Source: Glaciecola sp047637355 (GTDB taxonomy: Bacteria; Pseudomonadota; Gammaproteobacteria; Enterobacterales; Alteromonadaceae). From it: 8,294 bases of DNA. The DNA lies in NCBI GenBank assembly GCA_047637355.1, contig JBLIKA010000133.1, forward strand, positions 1 to 8,294, read 5' to 3'. How positions within the stretch are numbered: position 1 is the first letter of the stretch; each line of letters starts with the position of its first letter. Shown in pieces: positions 1 through 6,728 of the stretch. The translations under genes and the position numbers were made by a program. The notes under the pieces are model-generated. The model made no database searches and was not told where the DNA came from. It saw nothing but the letters and a program-made list of their open reading frames with translations.

Positions 1-957
1 TGGTAGCTCTTGAAGTGCTGACAACTGCTCTTTCAGTGCTAATATCTGGTTTTCCCAATACTTATCTTCAGCAAACCATGGAAATGCATTCGGGAATGCT
101 GGATCTTCCCAGCGCAAGGTTAGCCAGGCCATGAAGTGTATCATTCGCATAGCACGCAGAGGCTCGATGAGTGATAATTGCTCTATATCGAATTCATTAA
201 ATTCATTATAAGCATCAATCAGCTTATCTAGTTGAATAATTTGTTGTTGGCGTTCGCCTGAAAGCATCATCCAAATATCTTGGACTGCAGGGCCCATTCT
301 GCAGTCATCAAGATCGACGAAGGTCGGCCCGTCTCGGCATAATATGTTCCCCGGATGCAAATCACCATGTAAACGAATCGATTTGTAATTTTTAGCGAAT
401 TGGCTTTTGGTTTCCGTAATCACCTGCTCAAGAATAGTATGGAATACAGTTTGTAAATGTTGCGGAATCAGCGAACCTGTTAATAAAACTTGTTTAGGTG
501 TGTCTAAATAGCTGGTAGTGCAAACTTCGGGGCGATGTTCGAACGGCTTAGACTTAGCGATCTTGTGCATACGGCCAATAACCCCTCCCATCCACTCAAG
601 CTGGATTAGGTTATCAACTTCAAACTGACGTCCACCTATGGAAGGGAAAAGTGCAAAGCGATAGTTAGCATGTTGATGTAAACTCGCACCATTGATTATG
701 AATGGCGCGACAATAGGAACTTTATCTCTGACCAACTCCAATGCAAAATCATGTTCTTCTTGAATTTGCTCATCACTCCACCGTTGAGGCCGATAGAATT
801 TGGCTACATAACGCTTACTATCCTCCCCAACGAACTGGTAAACCCTATTTTCATAACTATTTAATGCTAACAAGCCAGACGATGCTTGAACATCAACAGT
901 TTCAATAGCATCAAGGATGAGCTCTGGACTCAATCCCGCAAAGGAGAAATCAGACAT
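1..957 (-). CDS. srkA: Stress response serine/threonine kinase SrkA (YihE/RdoA), 3' end cut by window edge
   Basis: The 319 visible residues form an APH-like protein kinase fold of the SrkA/YihE family, a cytoplasmic Ser/Thr kinase that in E. coli protects stressed cells. Visible signatures are the probable ATP-binding lysine K53 in YVAKFYRP, the catalytic loop HGDLHPGNIL (H197, D199, N204) and the metal-binding VDLDD (D215). D199, N204 and D215 have the same spacing as E. coli D201, N206 and D217. E. coli SrkA is 328 residues, so only a few codons should be missing past base 1. The ATG at 955-957 lies inside the end of ccoG (ATGTCTGA, 8-base overlap), which suggests translational coupling; an AGG-type ribosome site is not obvious. 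In E. coli this gene precedes dsbA; whether dsbA follows here lies outside the window. Confidence 0.93.
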   Translation of the reverse strand, partial: MSDFSFAGLSPELILDAIETVDVQASSGLLALNSYENRVYQFVGEDSKRYVAKFYRPQRWSDEQIQEEHDFALELVRDKVPIVAPFIINGASLHQHANYRFALFPSIGGRQFEVDNLIQLEWMGGVIGRMHKIAKSKPFEHRPEVCTTSYLDTPKQVLLTGSLIPQHLQTVFHTILEQVITETKSQFAKNYKSIRLHGDLHPGNILCRDGPTFVDLDDCRMGPAVQDIWMMLSGERQQQIIQLDKLIDAYNEFNEFDIEQLSLIEPLRAMRMIHFMAWLTLRWEDPAFPNAFPWFAEDKYWENQILALKEQLSALQELP

Positions 958-2380
958 CAGTAAAAATAAACCGACTAGTTTCTTGGATTTTAATTATTTC
1001 ACCATCTTCATCTTGGGTCTCTAAGTAAAAAGTAAAATCGGTAATTTCTTCAGTGAGGGAGTAAGGACTCGTAACAACGCTAATAGGAAGCGTATAAATC
1101 TCTCCACCACGAACTGTTACTTCACTTTCACCGACAAACTTAGCGCCATCAATCCCACTAATTGAGACTTTAAATATACGGTCATTCTGTGATTTATTTA
1201 ATAACTTTAATGTAAATACGTTTTCGATTAACCCTTGGTTCGTCTCCCTATAGAGTGAGTTTCTATCCTTGATAATATCGAGTTCTAATGGAGCTCGGGA
1301 GTATATGTCGAATACGAGTAAACTGGTCATAATAAGCAAAACAATGGCATATCCCACTAGCTTTGGCCGCACTATTTTTGTTGTTCCACCAGAAAGTTGG
1401 TGCTCGGACGTGAAACTAATTAAGCCTTTTTCATACCCCATTTTGTCCATAACTCCATTACAGGCATCTACACAGGCGCCACAATTAATACACTCATATT
1501 GTAAGCCATTGCGAATATCTATTCCTGTAGGGCATACCTGAACGCAGAGATTACAATCGATACAATCTCCTAGACCTGTCTCTTGTAACTGCTCAGGCGT
1601 GGCTTTACGTGAACGTGGGCCGCGTTTTTCACCTCTACTTGGATCATAGGCGACAGTAAATGTGTCTTTGTCGAACATTGCTGACTGAAAACGCGCATAA
1701 GGACACATGTGAATGCACATGATTTCGCGCATGTAGCCGGCGTTACCATAAGTACAAACGGTAAAAAATATGATAAAAAATCCAGCCCAAAAGCTCACGT
1801 TAAATGTGAAAAAATTAACAAATAAAGTATCTATTGGCGAAAAATAGCCGACAAAGGTCATAGCAGTTAGCAACGCCACGACAATCCAAGAAAAGTGCTT
1901 AAGGGTTTTGCGAACCAATTTATCGAGATCCATTTTACGTTCATCAAGTTTCATCCGTTTATGTCGGCTACCTTCAATTTTCTCCTCAAACCAAATGTAA
2001 ATAAATGTCCAAGTGGTTTGAGGGCACATAAAACCGCACCAAACGCGACCAGCAAAGGTAGTAACGAAAAAAAGCGCAAATGCGGAGACAATCAAAATAT
2101 AAGCGAGGATGGTAAGATCTTGAGGCCAAAGCGTCATTGCAAATATATTAAAGCGTTGTTCACCGATATCGAAAAGAATGGCTTGGTTACCATTATATTG
2201 AAGCCAAGGTATGGCAGCAAAAAGACTTAAAAATATCAAACCAAAAAAACGCCTAATATTCTCAAGCATTCCTTCAACAGCCCGAACATAAATACGACTT
2301 CTCGCAGAATAGTTAGCAGTCTCTGCTGGTTTATGGATTTTGACCGGTGTGACATCTTTAATTTTTATTTTTTCGCTCAT
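950..2380 (-). CDS. ccoG: Cytochrome c oxidase accessory protein CcoG (FixG/RdxA polyferredoxin)
   Basis: This 476-residue membrane-bound iron-sulfur protein belongs to the CcoG/FixG/RdxA family, which is needed for cbb3-type oxidase assembly and is thought to reduce Cu(II) to Cu(I). Hydrophobic helices lie at about 46-62, 83-108, 163-182, 188-210 and 341-359. Two membrane-proximal CxxxCP motifs are present (C115/C119 and C222/C226). A soluble double 4Fe-4S domain follows: C273, C276, C279, C283-P and C297, C300, C303, C307. The second cluster ends in CN rather than CP. The region from about 360 to 476 is the Ig-like FixG C-terminal domain. The length is normal for the family. The start is supported by GGAG six bases upstream. 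No ccoNOPQ, ccoI or ccoS gene is next to it, so it sits apart from the oxidase operon, paired instead with srkA. Confidence 0.96.
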   Translation of the reverse strand: MSEKIKIKDVTPVKIHKPAETANYSARSRIYVRAVEGMLENIRRFFGLIFLSLFAAIPWLQYNGNQAILFDIGEQRFNIFAMTLWPQDLTILAYILIVSAFALFFVTTFAGRVWCGFMCPQTTWTFIYIWFEEKIEGSRHKRMKLDERKMDLDKLVRKTLKHFSWIVVALLTAMTFVGYFSPIDTLFVNFFTFNVSFWAGFFIIFFTVCTYGNAGYMREIMCIHMCPYARFQSAMFDKDTFTVAYDPSRGEKRGPRSRKATPEQLQETGLGDCIDCNLCVQVCPTGIDIRNGLQYECINCGACVDACNGVMDKMGYEKGLISFTSEHQLSGGTTKIVRPKLVGYAIVLLIMTSLLVFDIYSRAPLELDIIKDRNSLYRETNQGLIENVFTLKLLNKSQNDRIFKVSISGIDGAKFVGESEVTVRGGEIYTLPISVVTSPYSLTEEITDFTFYLETQDEDGEIIKIQETSRFIFTDV

Positions 2381-2451
2381 GAACGACTCCGAGAAGTGCT
2401 AAAGGTAGTGCTGAAAATGGAATGAATAAATGCACTTAAAATTGCCCACAC

Positions 2452-2492
2452 AGTATAACAACTTGCTATAAAGAATTGTTATTTCAGATCAA
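2452..2492 (-). promoter_or_regulatory. Candidate FNR/Anr-dependent promoter of ccoG
   Basis: Read on the minus strand, TTGAT-CTGA-AATAA (2492 to 2479) matches the FNR consensus TTGAT-N4-ATCAA at 8 of 10 bases. A good -10 box, TATACT (2457 to 2452), follows, with no convincing -35. This puts the site centre about 40.5 bases before the predicted start near 2445, the usual class II activator position. Control of ccoG by low oxygen would fit its role in high-affinity oxidase assembly. One half-site is poor, so this is a prediction only. Confidence 0.4.
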
Positions 2493-2673
2493 AAAATATG
2501 ACATTCTCTACCAAACTACAAACGATAACTTTATTCATAATTACTAACGGTATAATCTATACAGATGTATTAGTGAATATCTTTGTTTCCTCGGATTAGG
2601 CAACTAGTATAGTATGTACAGAGTATTGTTGTTGTTATACGTTACAATCTATCTTAAGGACTCTTGTTTAAAT

Positions 2674-3024
2674 ATGTGGCGCGCTTTTGTCGTTTTCATT
2701 GAAATAGTAATATTGGTTATCGTGCTAAGGACTTCGTTTGTTCAATATTTCTTGTCAGATATTCAGCAGACTGTTTCCGGTTGGATTGAGGCCGTAGTTG
2801 ATATTCCGGAACAGCAATCACTTTCGGTGTTGAGAGAAAAATTCTTCTATAACAATATGCTACTTCAACCGCATCAAACTGACTATGTGCTAGATATTAC
2901 TGAGAGCAGGGAAAAATTAGAGTCCTTCAGGCAATTCTATTGCGTCAAAAAAGACAAAAATCCGTTTATATACGGACAAAACTTGACTCGATTATGTAAT
3001 CAAATTCAAAGCACCAAGTTTTAG
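2674..3024 (+). CDS. Small single-helix membrane protein, unknown function
   Basis: I do not recognise this 116-residue protein. It starts with one strongly hydrophobic helix (about residues 4-18, AFVVFIEIVILVIVL), then R19 and a polar region of about 95 residues. That region has two cysteines near the C-terminus (C90 in FYCVKKDKNPFIYG, C108 in TRLC) that could pair or bind something. The frame stays open back to an ATG at 2614, which would add 20 residues. I prefer the ATG at 2674 because the helix then begins right after the start and TAAGGA lies at 2655-2660, though its 13-base spacing is long. A TATAAT at 2551-2556 could be its -10 box, without a clear -35. The DUF3016 gene follows in the same direction after 80 bases, so the two may be cotranscribed. 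The 293 bases between ccoG and this start hold only promoter-like sequence. Confidence 0.68.
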   Translation: MWRAFVVFIEIVILVIVLRTSFVQYFLSDIQQTVSGWIEAVVDIPEQQSLSVLREKFFYNNMLLQPHQTDYVLDITESREKLESFRQFYCVKKDKNPFIYGQNLTRLCNQIQSTKF

Positions 3025-3104
3025 GTTATATAAATACTGAACTAAAGGTATTAATCATTGGTCTTAACAGCCAGCTAATTTAGTTATTGTCAGAGGATAT
3101 TTTT

Positions 3105-3683
3105 ATGGTCAATTATTTTAAAGGGCTCCTTCTTGTTTCTGTATTTCTACTGAGCGCTCAAGCAATGGCATCTAATATGGAAAGTGTTGATATAGATGAT
3201 GTTGAATTACAAAAAGCGCAAAGTAATGTGTCAATAGAATGGATTGAACCAAAAAAATTCCGTGATGTTAGGCACCCAACAATGTCTCGAAAACGTTATA
3301 GAGAGTCTGTATTACTCGAGCTAGAAACGTTTATTACTTCATTAGGCGAAGAACTTCCTGAGGGCCATAAACTCAATTTAAAAGTCACTGACTTGGATTT
3401 AGCTGGCACCGTCCAATCGCCAGCAATGGCGGGGTTGAGGAACTTTTCTAATGGTGGAATAGACAATTATCGAATTGTCAGGGACATTGATATTCCTCGC
3501 ATGGCATTTTCATATGCACTGGTCGATGACCAAGGAAAAGTTTTGAAGCAAGACGACGTTGATTTAAAAGACATGAGTTTTTTGTCAAGAACTGGTTCGG
3601 TTAATAAAAATACGTCATTAAGATATGAAAAAGTGATGATTTCAAGATGGTTTAAGGAAACATTCATGTCTGAAATTCGGTAA
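3105..3683 (+). CDS. Exported DUF3016 domain protein
   Basis: This 192-residue protein has an N-terminal signal peptide (charged start, hydrophobic LLLVSVFLLSA, then AQAMA, with likely cleavage near residues 20-22), so it should be periplasmic. The mature part matches DUF3016: VSIEWIEPKKFRDV at 42-55, LPEGHKLNLKVTDLDLAG at 84-101, DIPRMAFSYALVDDQGKVL at 129-147, DMSFL at 156-160 and a closing RYEKVMISRWFKETF at 173-187. The function of this family is not known. The ATG at 3105 is chosen over an in-frame TTG at 3087 because AGAGGA (3092-3097) is seven bases before it and the signal peptide then begins properly. No clear terminator separates it from the small membrane protein gene upstream. Confidence 0.9.
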   Translation: MVNYFKGLLLVSVFLLSAQAMASNMESVDIDDVELQKAQSNVSIEWIEPKKFRDVRHPTMSRKRYRESVLLELETFITSLGEELPEGHKLNLKVTDLDLAGTVQSPAMAGLRNFSNGGIDNYRIVRDIDIPRMAFSYALVDDQGKVLKQDDVDLKDMSFLSRTGSVNKNTSLRYEKVMISRWFKETFMSEIR

Positions 3684-3743
3684 TGTTGATTATTTCAATA
3701 AAGCTGCAGTAGTCTAATTAAGCCGTGGTTCATTCTGTTTAGC

Positions 3744-3791
3744 TAAAATAGTAAGTTAGTTGCGCTAATGTGCACTTAAATTACTATTTTA
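3744..3791. repeat. AT-rich 11-bp inverted repeat with 26-base loop
   Basis: TAAAATAGTAA (3744-3754) and TTACTATTTTA (3781-3791) are perfect inverted copies. The loop holds a second small hairpin, TTAG-TTGCG-CTAA (3756-3768), and a GTGCAC palindrome. It lies 60 bases after the DUF3016 stop and about 140 before ybaK. It could form a transcript-end structure, but there is no clean T-run and no GC-rich stem, so it is not a standard intrinsic terminator. The rest of 3684-3927 shows only AT-rich sequence; GTGTTTTT (3808-3815) and AAAAACAC (3846-3853) form another weak inverted pair. Confidence 0.5.
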
Positions 3792-3927
3792 ATATTTACT
3801 AAAATGAGTGTTTTTTTAAGAGCTAATTTAGATATCTGAAAGTACAAAAACACCTCAAGAGTTGGACATAAGAGTCAACAGCTATTACATTACCCTTATC
3901 ATTTAGATTAACTTTACCAACATATCC

Positions 3928-4398
3928 ATGACACCCGCGATCCTATTTTTAGAAAAGCAAAAAGCATCTTTTGAGTTGCTTGAATATTTGCATGACGAGA
4001 ACAATCAGTCTTTTTCAAACGAAGCGTCAGAAAAGTTGGGGCTGGCGCCTGAGACTGTATTTAAAACACTCGTGGTTGAAGTTGATACCAATAATTTTGT
4101 AGTTGCAATTGTCCCTTCAGATAAGCAACTTAGTTTGAAAAAATTAGCAAAAGCAGCGTCGGGTAAAAAAGCGGTAATGGCCGAAGCTAGAAAGGTACAA
4201 AGTATGTCTGGATATGTGCTCGGTGGCGTAAGCCCATTTGGGCAAAAGAAACGTTTAATCACTTTATTAGACAGTAGTGCTAATTACTTTAATAAAATTT
4301 ATGTGAGCGGCGGCAGAAGGGGACTTGAAATAGCGATTTCCCCCGATTCAATTAAGCAATTTTTAAATGCTGCGGTTGAAGATATTGCTGCACAATAA
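3928..4398 (+). CDS. ybaK: Cys-tRNA(Pro)/Cys-tRNA(Cys) deacylase YbaK
   Basis: This 156-residue protein is a YbaK/EbsC-type aminoacyl-tRNA deacylase. It works in the cytoplasm in trans to hydrolyse Cys wrongly attached to tRNA(Pro) by prolyl-tRNA synthetase. It resembles E. coli YbaK along its whole length: MTPAxxxLEK start, KLGL...VFKTLVV with the essential lysine K46 (same position as K46 in the Haemophilus protein), the loop SGYVLGGVSPFGQKKR (94-109) and IYVSGGRRGLEI (124-135). The length is typical of the family. The ATG at 3928 gives the conserved MTPA start, but no Shine-Dalgarno sequence is visible before it. The GNAT gene starts 24 bases after its stop, so the two are probably one operon. 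Confidence 0.95.
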   Translation: MTPAILFLEKQKASFELLEYLHDENNQSFSNEASEKLGLAPETVFKTLVVEVDTNNFVVAIVPSDKQLSLKKLAKAASGKKAVMAEARKVQSMSGYVLGGVSPFGQKKRLITLLDSSANYFNKIYVSGGRRGLEIAISPDSIKQFLNAAVEDIAAQ

Positions 4399-4422
4399 TA
4401 ACTTTTCAAATACAGGTGTTTA

Positions 4423-4905
4423 ATGAAAATCGAAACCAAACTAGTCAATTATAACAATGAAAAGCAAGCAAATGAATTGCTATTCCTGTTAAATGAATAC
4501 GCTAAGGATCCGATGGGTGGTGGTAGCGAACTGGCTGGACATTCTAAATCTAATCTGATTGAGGAATTAAAAAAACGTTCATTTATTTTTTCTATTATTT
4601 GTTATGTAGATGGAAAACCTGCAGGATTCTCAAATTGCATTGAAGGCTTTTCTACATTTAAGTGTAAGCCACTAATCAATATTCATGATTTTGCAGTTAA
4701 CCCTGAATTCAGAGGACTGCAATTGAGCCAGCGATTAATGGATCTGATTGAAGATATCGCCATATCGAAGGGATGTTGCAAGATTACCCTTGAAGTTTTA
4801 GAAGGAAACCAAGTCGCTAAGAATGCCTACATAAAAGCGGGTTTTAAAGGTTATGAATTGGATCCTGAAATGGGCAAAGCTGTGTTTTGGGAAAAATCGC
4901 TTTAA
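4423..4905 (+). CDS. GNAT family N-acetyltransferase
   Basis: This 160-residue protein has the single-domain GNAT fold, which moves an acetyl group from acetyl-CoA to an amine; the substrate cannot be told from sequence. The acetyl-CoA region is INIHDFAVNPEFRGLQLSQRLM (86-106). Here the usual R-G-x-G-x-G/A loop reads R97-G-L-Q-L-S102, with Q100 in place of the second glycine. The later motif EGNQVAKNAYIKAGFKGYE (127-145) is typical of the family. A CAGGTG ribosome site sits six bases before the ATG. It probably shares a transcript with ybaK. There is no signal peptide or membrane segment. Confidence 0.88.
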   Translation: MKIETKLVNYNNEKQANELLFLLNEYAKDPMGGGSELAGHSKSNLIEELKKRSFIFSIICYVDGKPAGFSNCIEGFSTFKCKPLINIHDFAVNPEFRGLQLSQRLMDLIEDIAISKGCCKITLEVLEGNQVAKNAYIKAGFKGYELDPEMGKAVFWEKSL

Positions 4906-4911
4906 GACATA

Positions 4912-4950
4912 TTTTTCTATATCTGAGAGGTGCTGCTCGATATATAAAAA
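4912..4950. terminator. Long imperfect hairpin between convergent genes, possible bidirectional terminator
   Basis: TTTTT, TATATC and GAG (4912-4916, 4918-4923, 4925-4927) pair with CTC, GATATA and AAAAA (4936-4938, 4939-4944, 4946-4950). There is one mismatch (C4917/T4945), one bulged T (4924) and an 8-base loop. It lies 6 bases after the GNAT stop and 41 bases beyond the galM stop. The stem is AT-rich and its T and A runs are inside the stem, so it would act as a terminator only weakly or by an unusual route. Confidence 0.42.
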
Positions 4951-4991
4951 CAAGTAGAGCTTCTATAGTAATTATTTGCAGCGATAAAAAA

Positions 4992-5930
4992 TTAGTCGAT
5001 ATGACTATATCTATAAATCACATATTTCTGATATAACTCGCCGGGTCTAAGGATATCCTGGTCTAATTTTTGATGATTAATAGCGTCGGGGTAGCCTTGT
5101 GCCTCTAAACACAAAGCAGATTGTGGTGTAGGTAAAAATTTACCAGAATAAAATTGAATACCAATTTGGTCTGATTCTACTTCCAAGCTTATTTTATGCT
5201 TTCTCGATGTCAGTTTAGCCATATTCCTATTTGTGGCGCGATAACAATGATCGAAATCACCTAACCTTAGCCTCTTCCCTAAAATAGCACTTTCATTGAA
5301 ATCGAATCTTGTATTTGCAACAGCTTCAAAATAACCTAAAGGAATGCTTTCTCGGTCTACAGGTAAATATGCATCACCTTTAATACGCAATTCTAAATCA
5401 CAAATATTCTCTTCTCCCATATTGAAGTAGGCATGATTACATAAATTAATGGGAGTCGGTTTTGTAGATGTTGCTGAAAAATCAGACCTAAGTTCGTTAT
5501 TTTCGGAAAGAGTGAACAGTACCTGAGCATTTACTGCACCGGGATAACCTTGGTCGCCATCTGGAGAATGAAGTTCAAAGGTTAATGAGTTTCCTTGAGT
5601 GTTGGTCCCATGAGATTGCCATATTCTGCTGGAGAAACCACATTCCCCACCATGTAAATTATGTTTTCCTTCATTTGTACAAATATTAAATTCGATACCA
5701 TCGAGTGAAAAGCGACTTTTTGAAATTCGATTACTCGTTCTTCCTACAGATGCCCCCATATAGGACTCATCATCAAGAACAGCTTGGTCATTTGAATGAT
5801 TTAGAGTTGTCTCAACCAATTTTCCACTGCGGTCAGGGACTTTTATTGACAGGATACGCGCACCAAAATCGCATAGTTCCACTTGCATGCCGTTCTTGTT
5901 TCGCAGTGTGAATTTCTTCAAGCTCGACAT
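4992..5930 (-). CDS. galM: Aldose 1-epimerase (galactose mutarotase)
   Basis: This 312-residue cytoplasmic enzyme of the GalM family interconverts alpha and beta anomers of sugars such as galactose and glucose. The active-site set known from Lactococcus GalM can all be found: R68 in GRTSNRI, H93 in NLHGG, H166 in NLCNHAYFN, D227 in DFDHCY, and the catalytic base E276 in CLEAQGYPDAINH. SPDGDQGYPG (122-131) is also typical. It is somewhat shorter than the usual 340-380 residues, with no missing active-site block. AGGG seven bases before the ATG supports the start. No galK, galT or sugar transporter gene is next to it, so its preferred sugar is not shown by context. Confidence 0.93.
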   Translation of the reverse strand: MSSLKKFTLRNKNGMQVELCDFGARILSIKVPDRSGKLVETTLNHSNDQAVLDDESYMGASVGRTSNRISKSRFSLDGIEFNICTNEGKHNLHGGECGFSSRIWQSHGTNTQGNSLTFELHSPDGDQGYPGAVNAQVLFTLSENNELRSDFSATSTKPTPINLCNHAYFNMGEENICDLELRIKGDAYLPVDRESIPLGYFEAVANTRFDFNESAILGKRLRLGDFDHCYRATNRNMAKLTSRKHKISLEVESDQIGIQFYSGKFLPTPQSALCLEAQGYPDAINHQKLDQDILRPGELYQKYVIYRYSHID

Positions 5931-6061
5931 CTATTAACCCTATCACTTTTTAATTTTGAAGATATATATTAACTGATAAATAGGATTTATTAAATATTGA
6001 TTTGTTGTTTTCCCTCTAATATCTATTTTAAAGACAAACATTTGGTGAAAATTCTGTGTTT

Positions 6062-6137
6062 AATTATGTGCAATGAGGTGTGTCCTTGTTTATCTTTCAA
6101 ATTATGTGAACGTAGGTGTGTCTTTATTCATCTTTTA
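6062..6137. repeat. Imperfect tandem duplication, two 38-bp units
   Basis: Unit 1 (6062-6099) and unit 2 (6100-6137) match at about 30 of 38 bases when compared by eye. Both begin AATTATGTG, share AGGTGTGTC in the middle and end in ATCTTT-TA or -CA. There is no third copy on either side. The pair sits between the 3' end of the Lrp-type gene and the start of galM, 132-207 bases before the galM ATG, so it could be a paired regulator site or a simple duplication. Confidence 0.7.
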
Positions 6138-6154
6138 AATATGCTTATCCAGAA

Positions 6155-6631
6155 TTAAATGCGAGGGAAAATGCTGGTCTTTTTTACCGTAGCATAGGCG
6201 AAGCTGGTGTCGATAGAAGCGATACTGCCAATTGGGTGAAGTACTTTTCGCACAAAGACTTCATAAGCATGCAGGTCGGCAACGACAATCTTTAATAAAT
6301 AATCCGATACGCCCGTCATTACGTAACATTCCAATACTTGTTCAGCAAATTCAATGTGTTGTTCGAAATTGGATACAACGTCAGCTGAATGTTTGTCTAA
6401 CTCAACACGCGCAAACACGGTGATAGGGAGCCCATATGCTTGCGCGTCGACTTCAACGCCATAACCTTTAATAATCCCTTCGTTTTCTAAATTTCGAAGC
6501 CGCCTTAAACAAGGTGACGGACTTAAATTTACTTTAGCTGCCAGCTCTTGATTACTCATTCGTCCATCAGTCTGCAATTCTCGAATAATTTCACGATCCT
6601 TGCTGTCCATACTCATTTTTGAATTGCTCAT
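6155..6631 (-). CDS. Lrp/AsnC family regulator, probable MdeR-like regulator of methionine gamma-lyase
   Basis: This 158-residue protein has the standard Lrp/AsnC layout. An N-terminal winged helix-turn-helix (DREIIRELQTDGRMSNQELA, then VNLSPSPCLRRLRNLENEGII, about 12-54) is followed by an effector-binding RAM domain (about 68-155). The RAM motif is TGVSDYLLKIVVADLHAYEVFV (106-127). Such proteins form dimers and octamers and sense amino acids. The gene is divergent from the methionine gamma-lyase gene, as mdeR is from mdeA in Pseudomonas putida, where MdeR is an Lrp-type activator; control of the neighbour by methionine is an inference from that. The first ATG (6629-6631) is used, but no ribosome site is visible; ATGs six and eight codons in would still leave the full DNA-binding domain. 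Confidence 0.93.
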   Translation of the reverse strand: MSNSKMSMDSKDREIIRELQTDGRMSNQELAAKVNLSPSPCLRRLRNLENEGIIKGYGVEVDAQAYGLPITVFARVELDKHSADVVSNFEQHIEFAEQVLECYVMTGVSDYLLKIVVADLHAYEVFVRKVLHPIGSIASIDTSFAYATVKKTSIFPRI

Positions 6632-6693
6632 TTTGGCATTTTCTGCTAATTAACCCTCAATATAACGCTAAACTAACACGAAAAAACCTTTCA

Positions 6694-6723
6694 TTGAAGC
6701 ATATAATTATCACAGCGTACAAT
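6694..6723 (+). promoter_or_regulatory. Candidate sigma-70 promoter of the methionine gamma-lyase gene
   Basis: TTGAAG (6694-6699) and TACAAT (6718-6723), 18 bases apart, match the -35 and -10 consensus at 4 and 5 of 6 positions. The predicted start is near 6730, giving a leader of roughly 57 bases. A perfect TATAAT at 6702-6707 is an alternative -10 but has no usable -35. The -10 box lies within the left arm of the inverted repeat at 6717-6724. Confidence 0.4.
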
Positions 6724-6728
6724 GCCAA
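6700..6728 (-). promoter_or_regulatory. Candidate sigma-70 promoter of the Lrp-type gene
   Basis: On the minus strand TTGGCA (6728 to 6723, 5 of 6 matches to -35) and TATATG (6705 to 6700, 4 of 6 to -10) are 17 bases apart. The predicted start is near 6693, about 62 bases before the ATG. It overlaps the candidate promoter of the divergent lyase gene almost completely, so polymerase could serve only one direction at a time. Confidence 0.38.

Noticed and set aside
1269..2230. Plus-strand open frames inside ccoG (and similar ones opposite DUF3016, ybaK, galM and the Lrp-type gene)
   Set aside because: They lie antisense within genes with strong family matches, have low-complexity or unrecognisable products and no ribosome sites.
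2614..2673. Upstream ATG for the small membrane protein
   Set aside because: It adds 20 residues read from AT-rich promoter-like sequence; the hydrophobic helix is complete from the second ATG. Not excluded, only less likely.
3087..3104. TTG start for the DUF3016 protein, six codons upstream
   Set aside because: The AGAGGA site and the signal peptide both fit the ATG at 3105; the extra residues SEDIF would put acidic residues before the signal helix.
2431..3780. Shared 10-mer TGCACTTAAA at 2431-2440 and 3771-3780
   Set aside because: A single AT-rich 10-mer match without wider similarity is compatible with chance in about 8 kb.
6066..6158. Plus-strand 30-codon ORF with five cysteines across the tandem repeat
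   Set aside because: It has no ribosome site, runs into the 3' end of the Lrp-type gene, and the 38-base period is not a multiple of three, so the repeat is not a protein repeat. The cysteines come from TGT in the repeated TGTG text.
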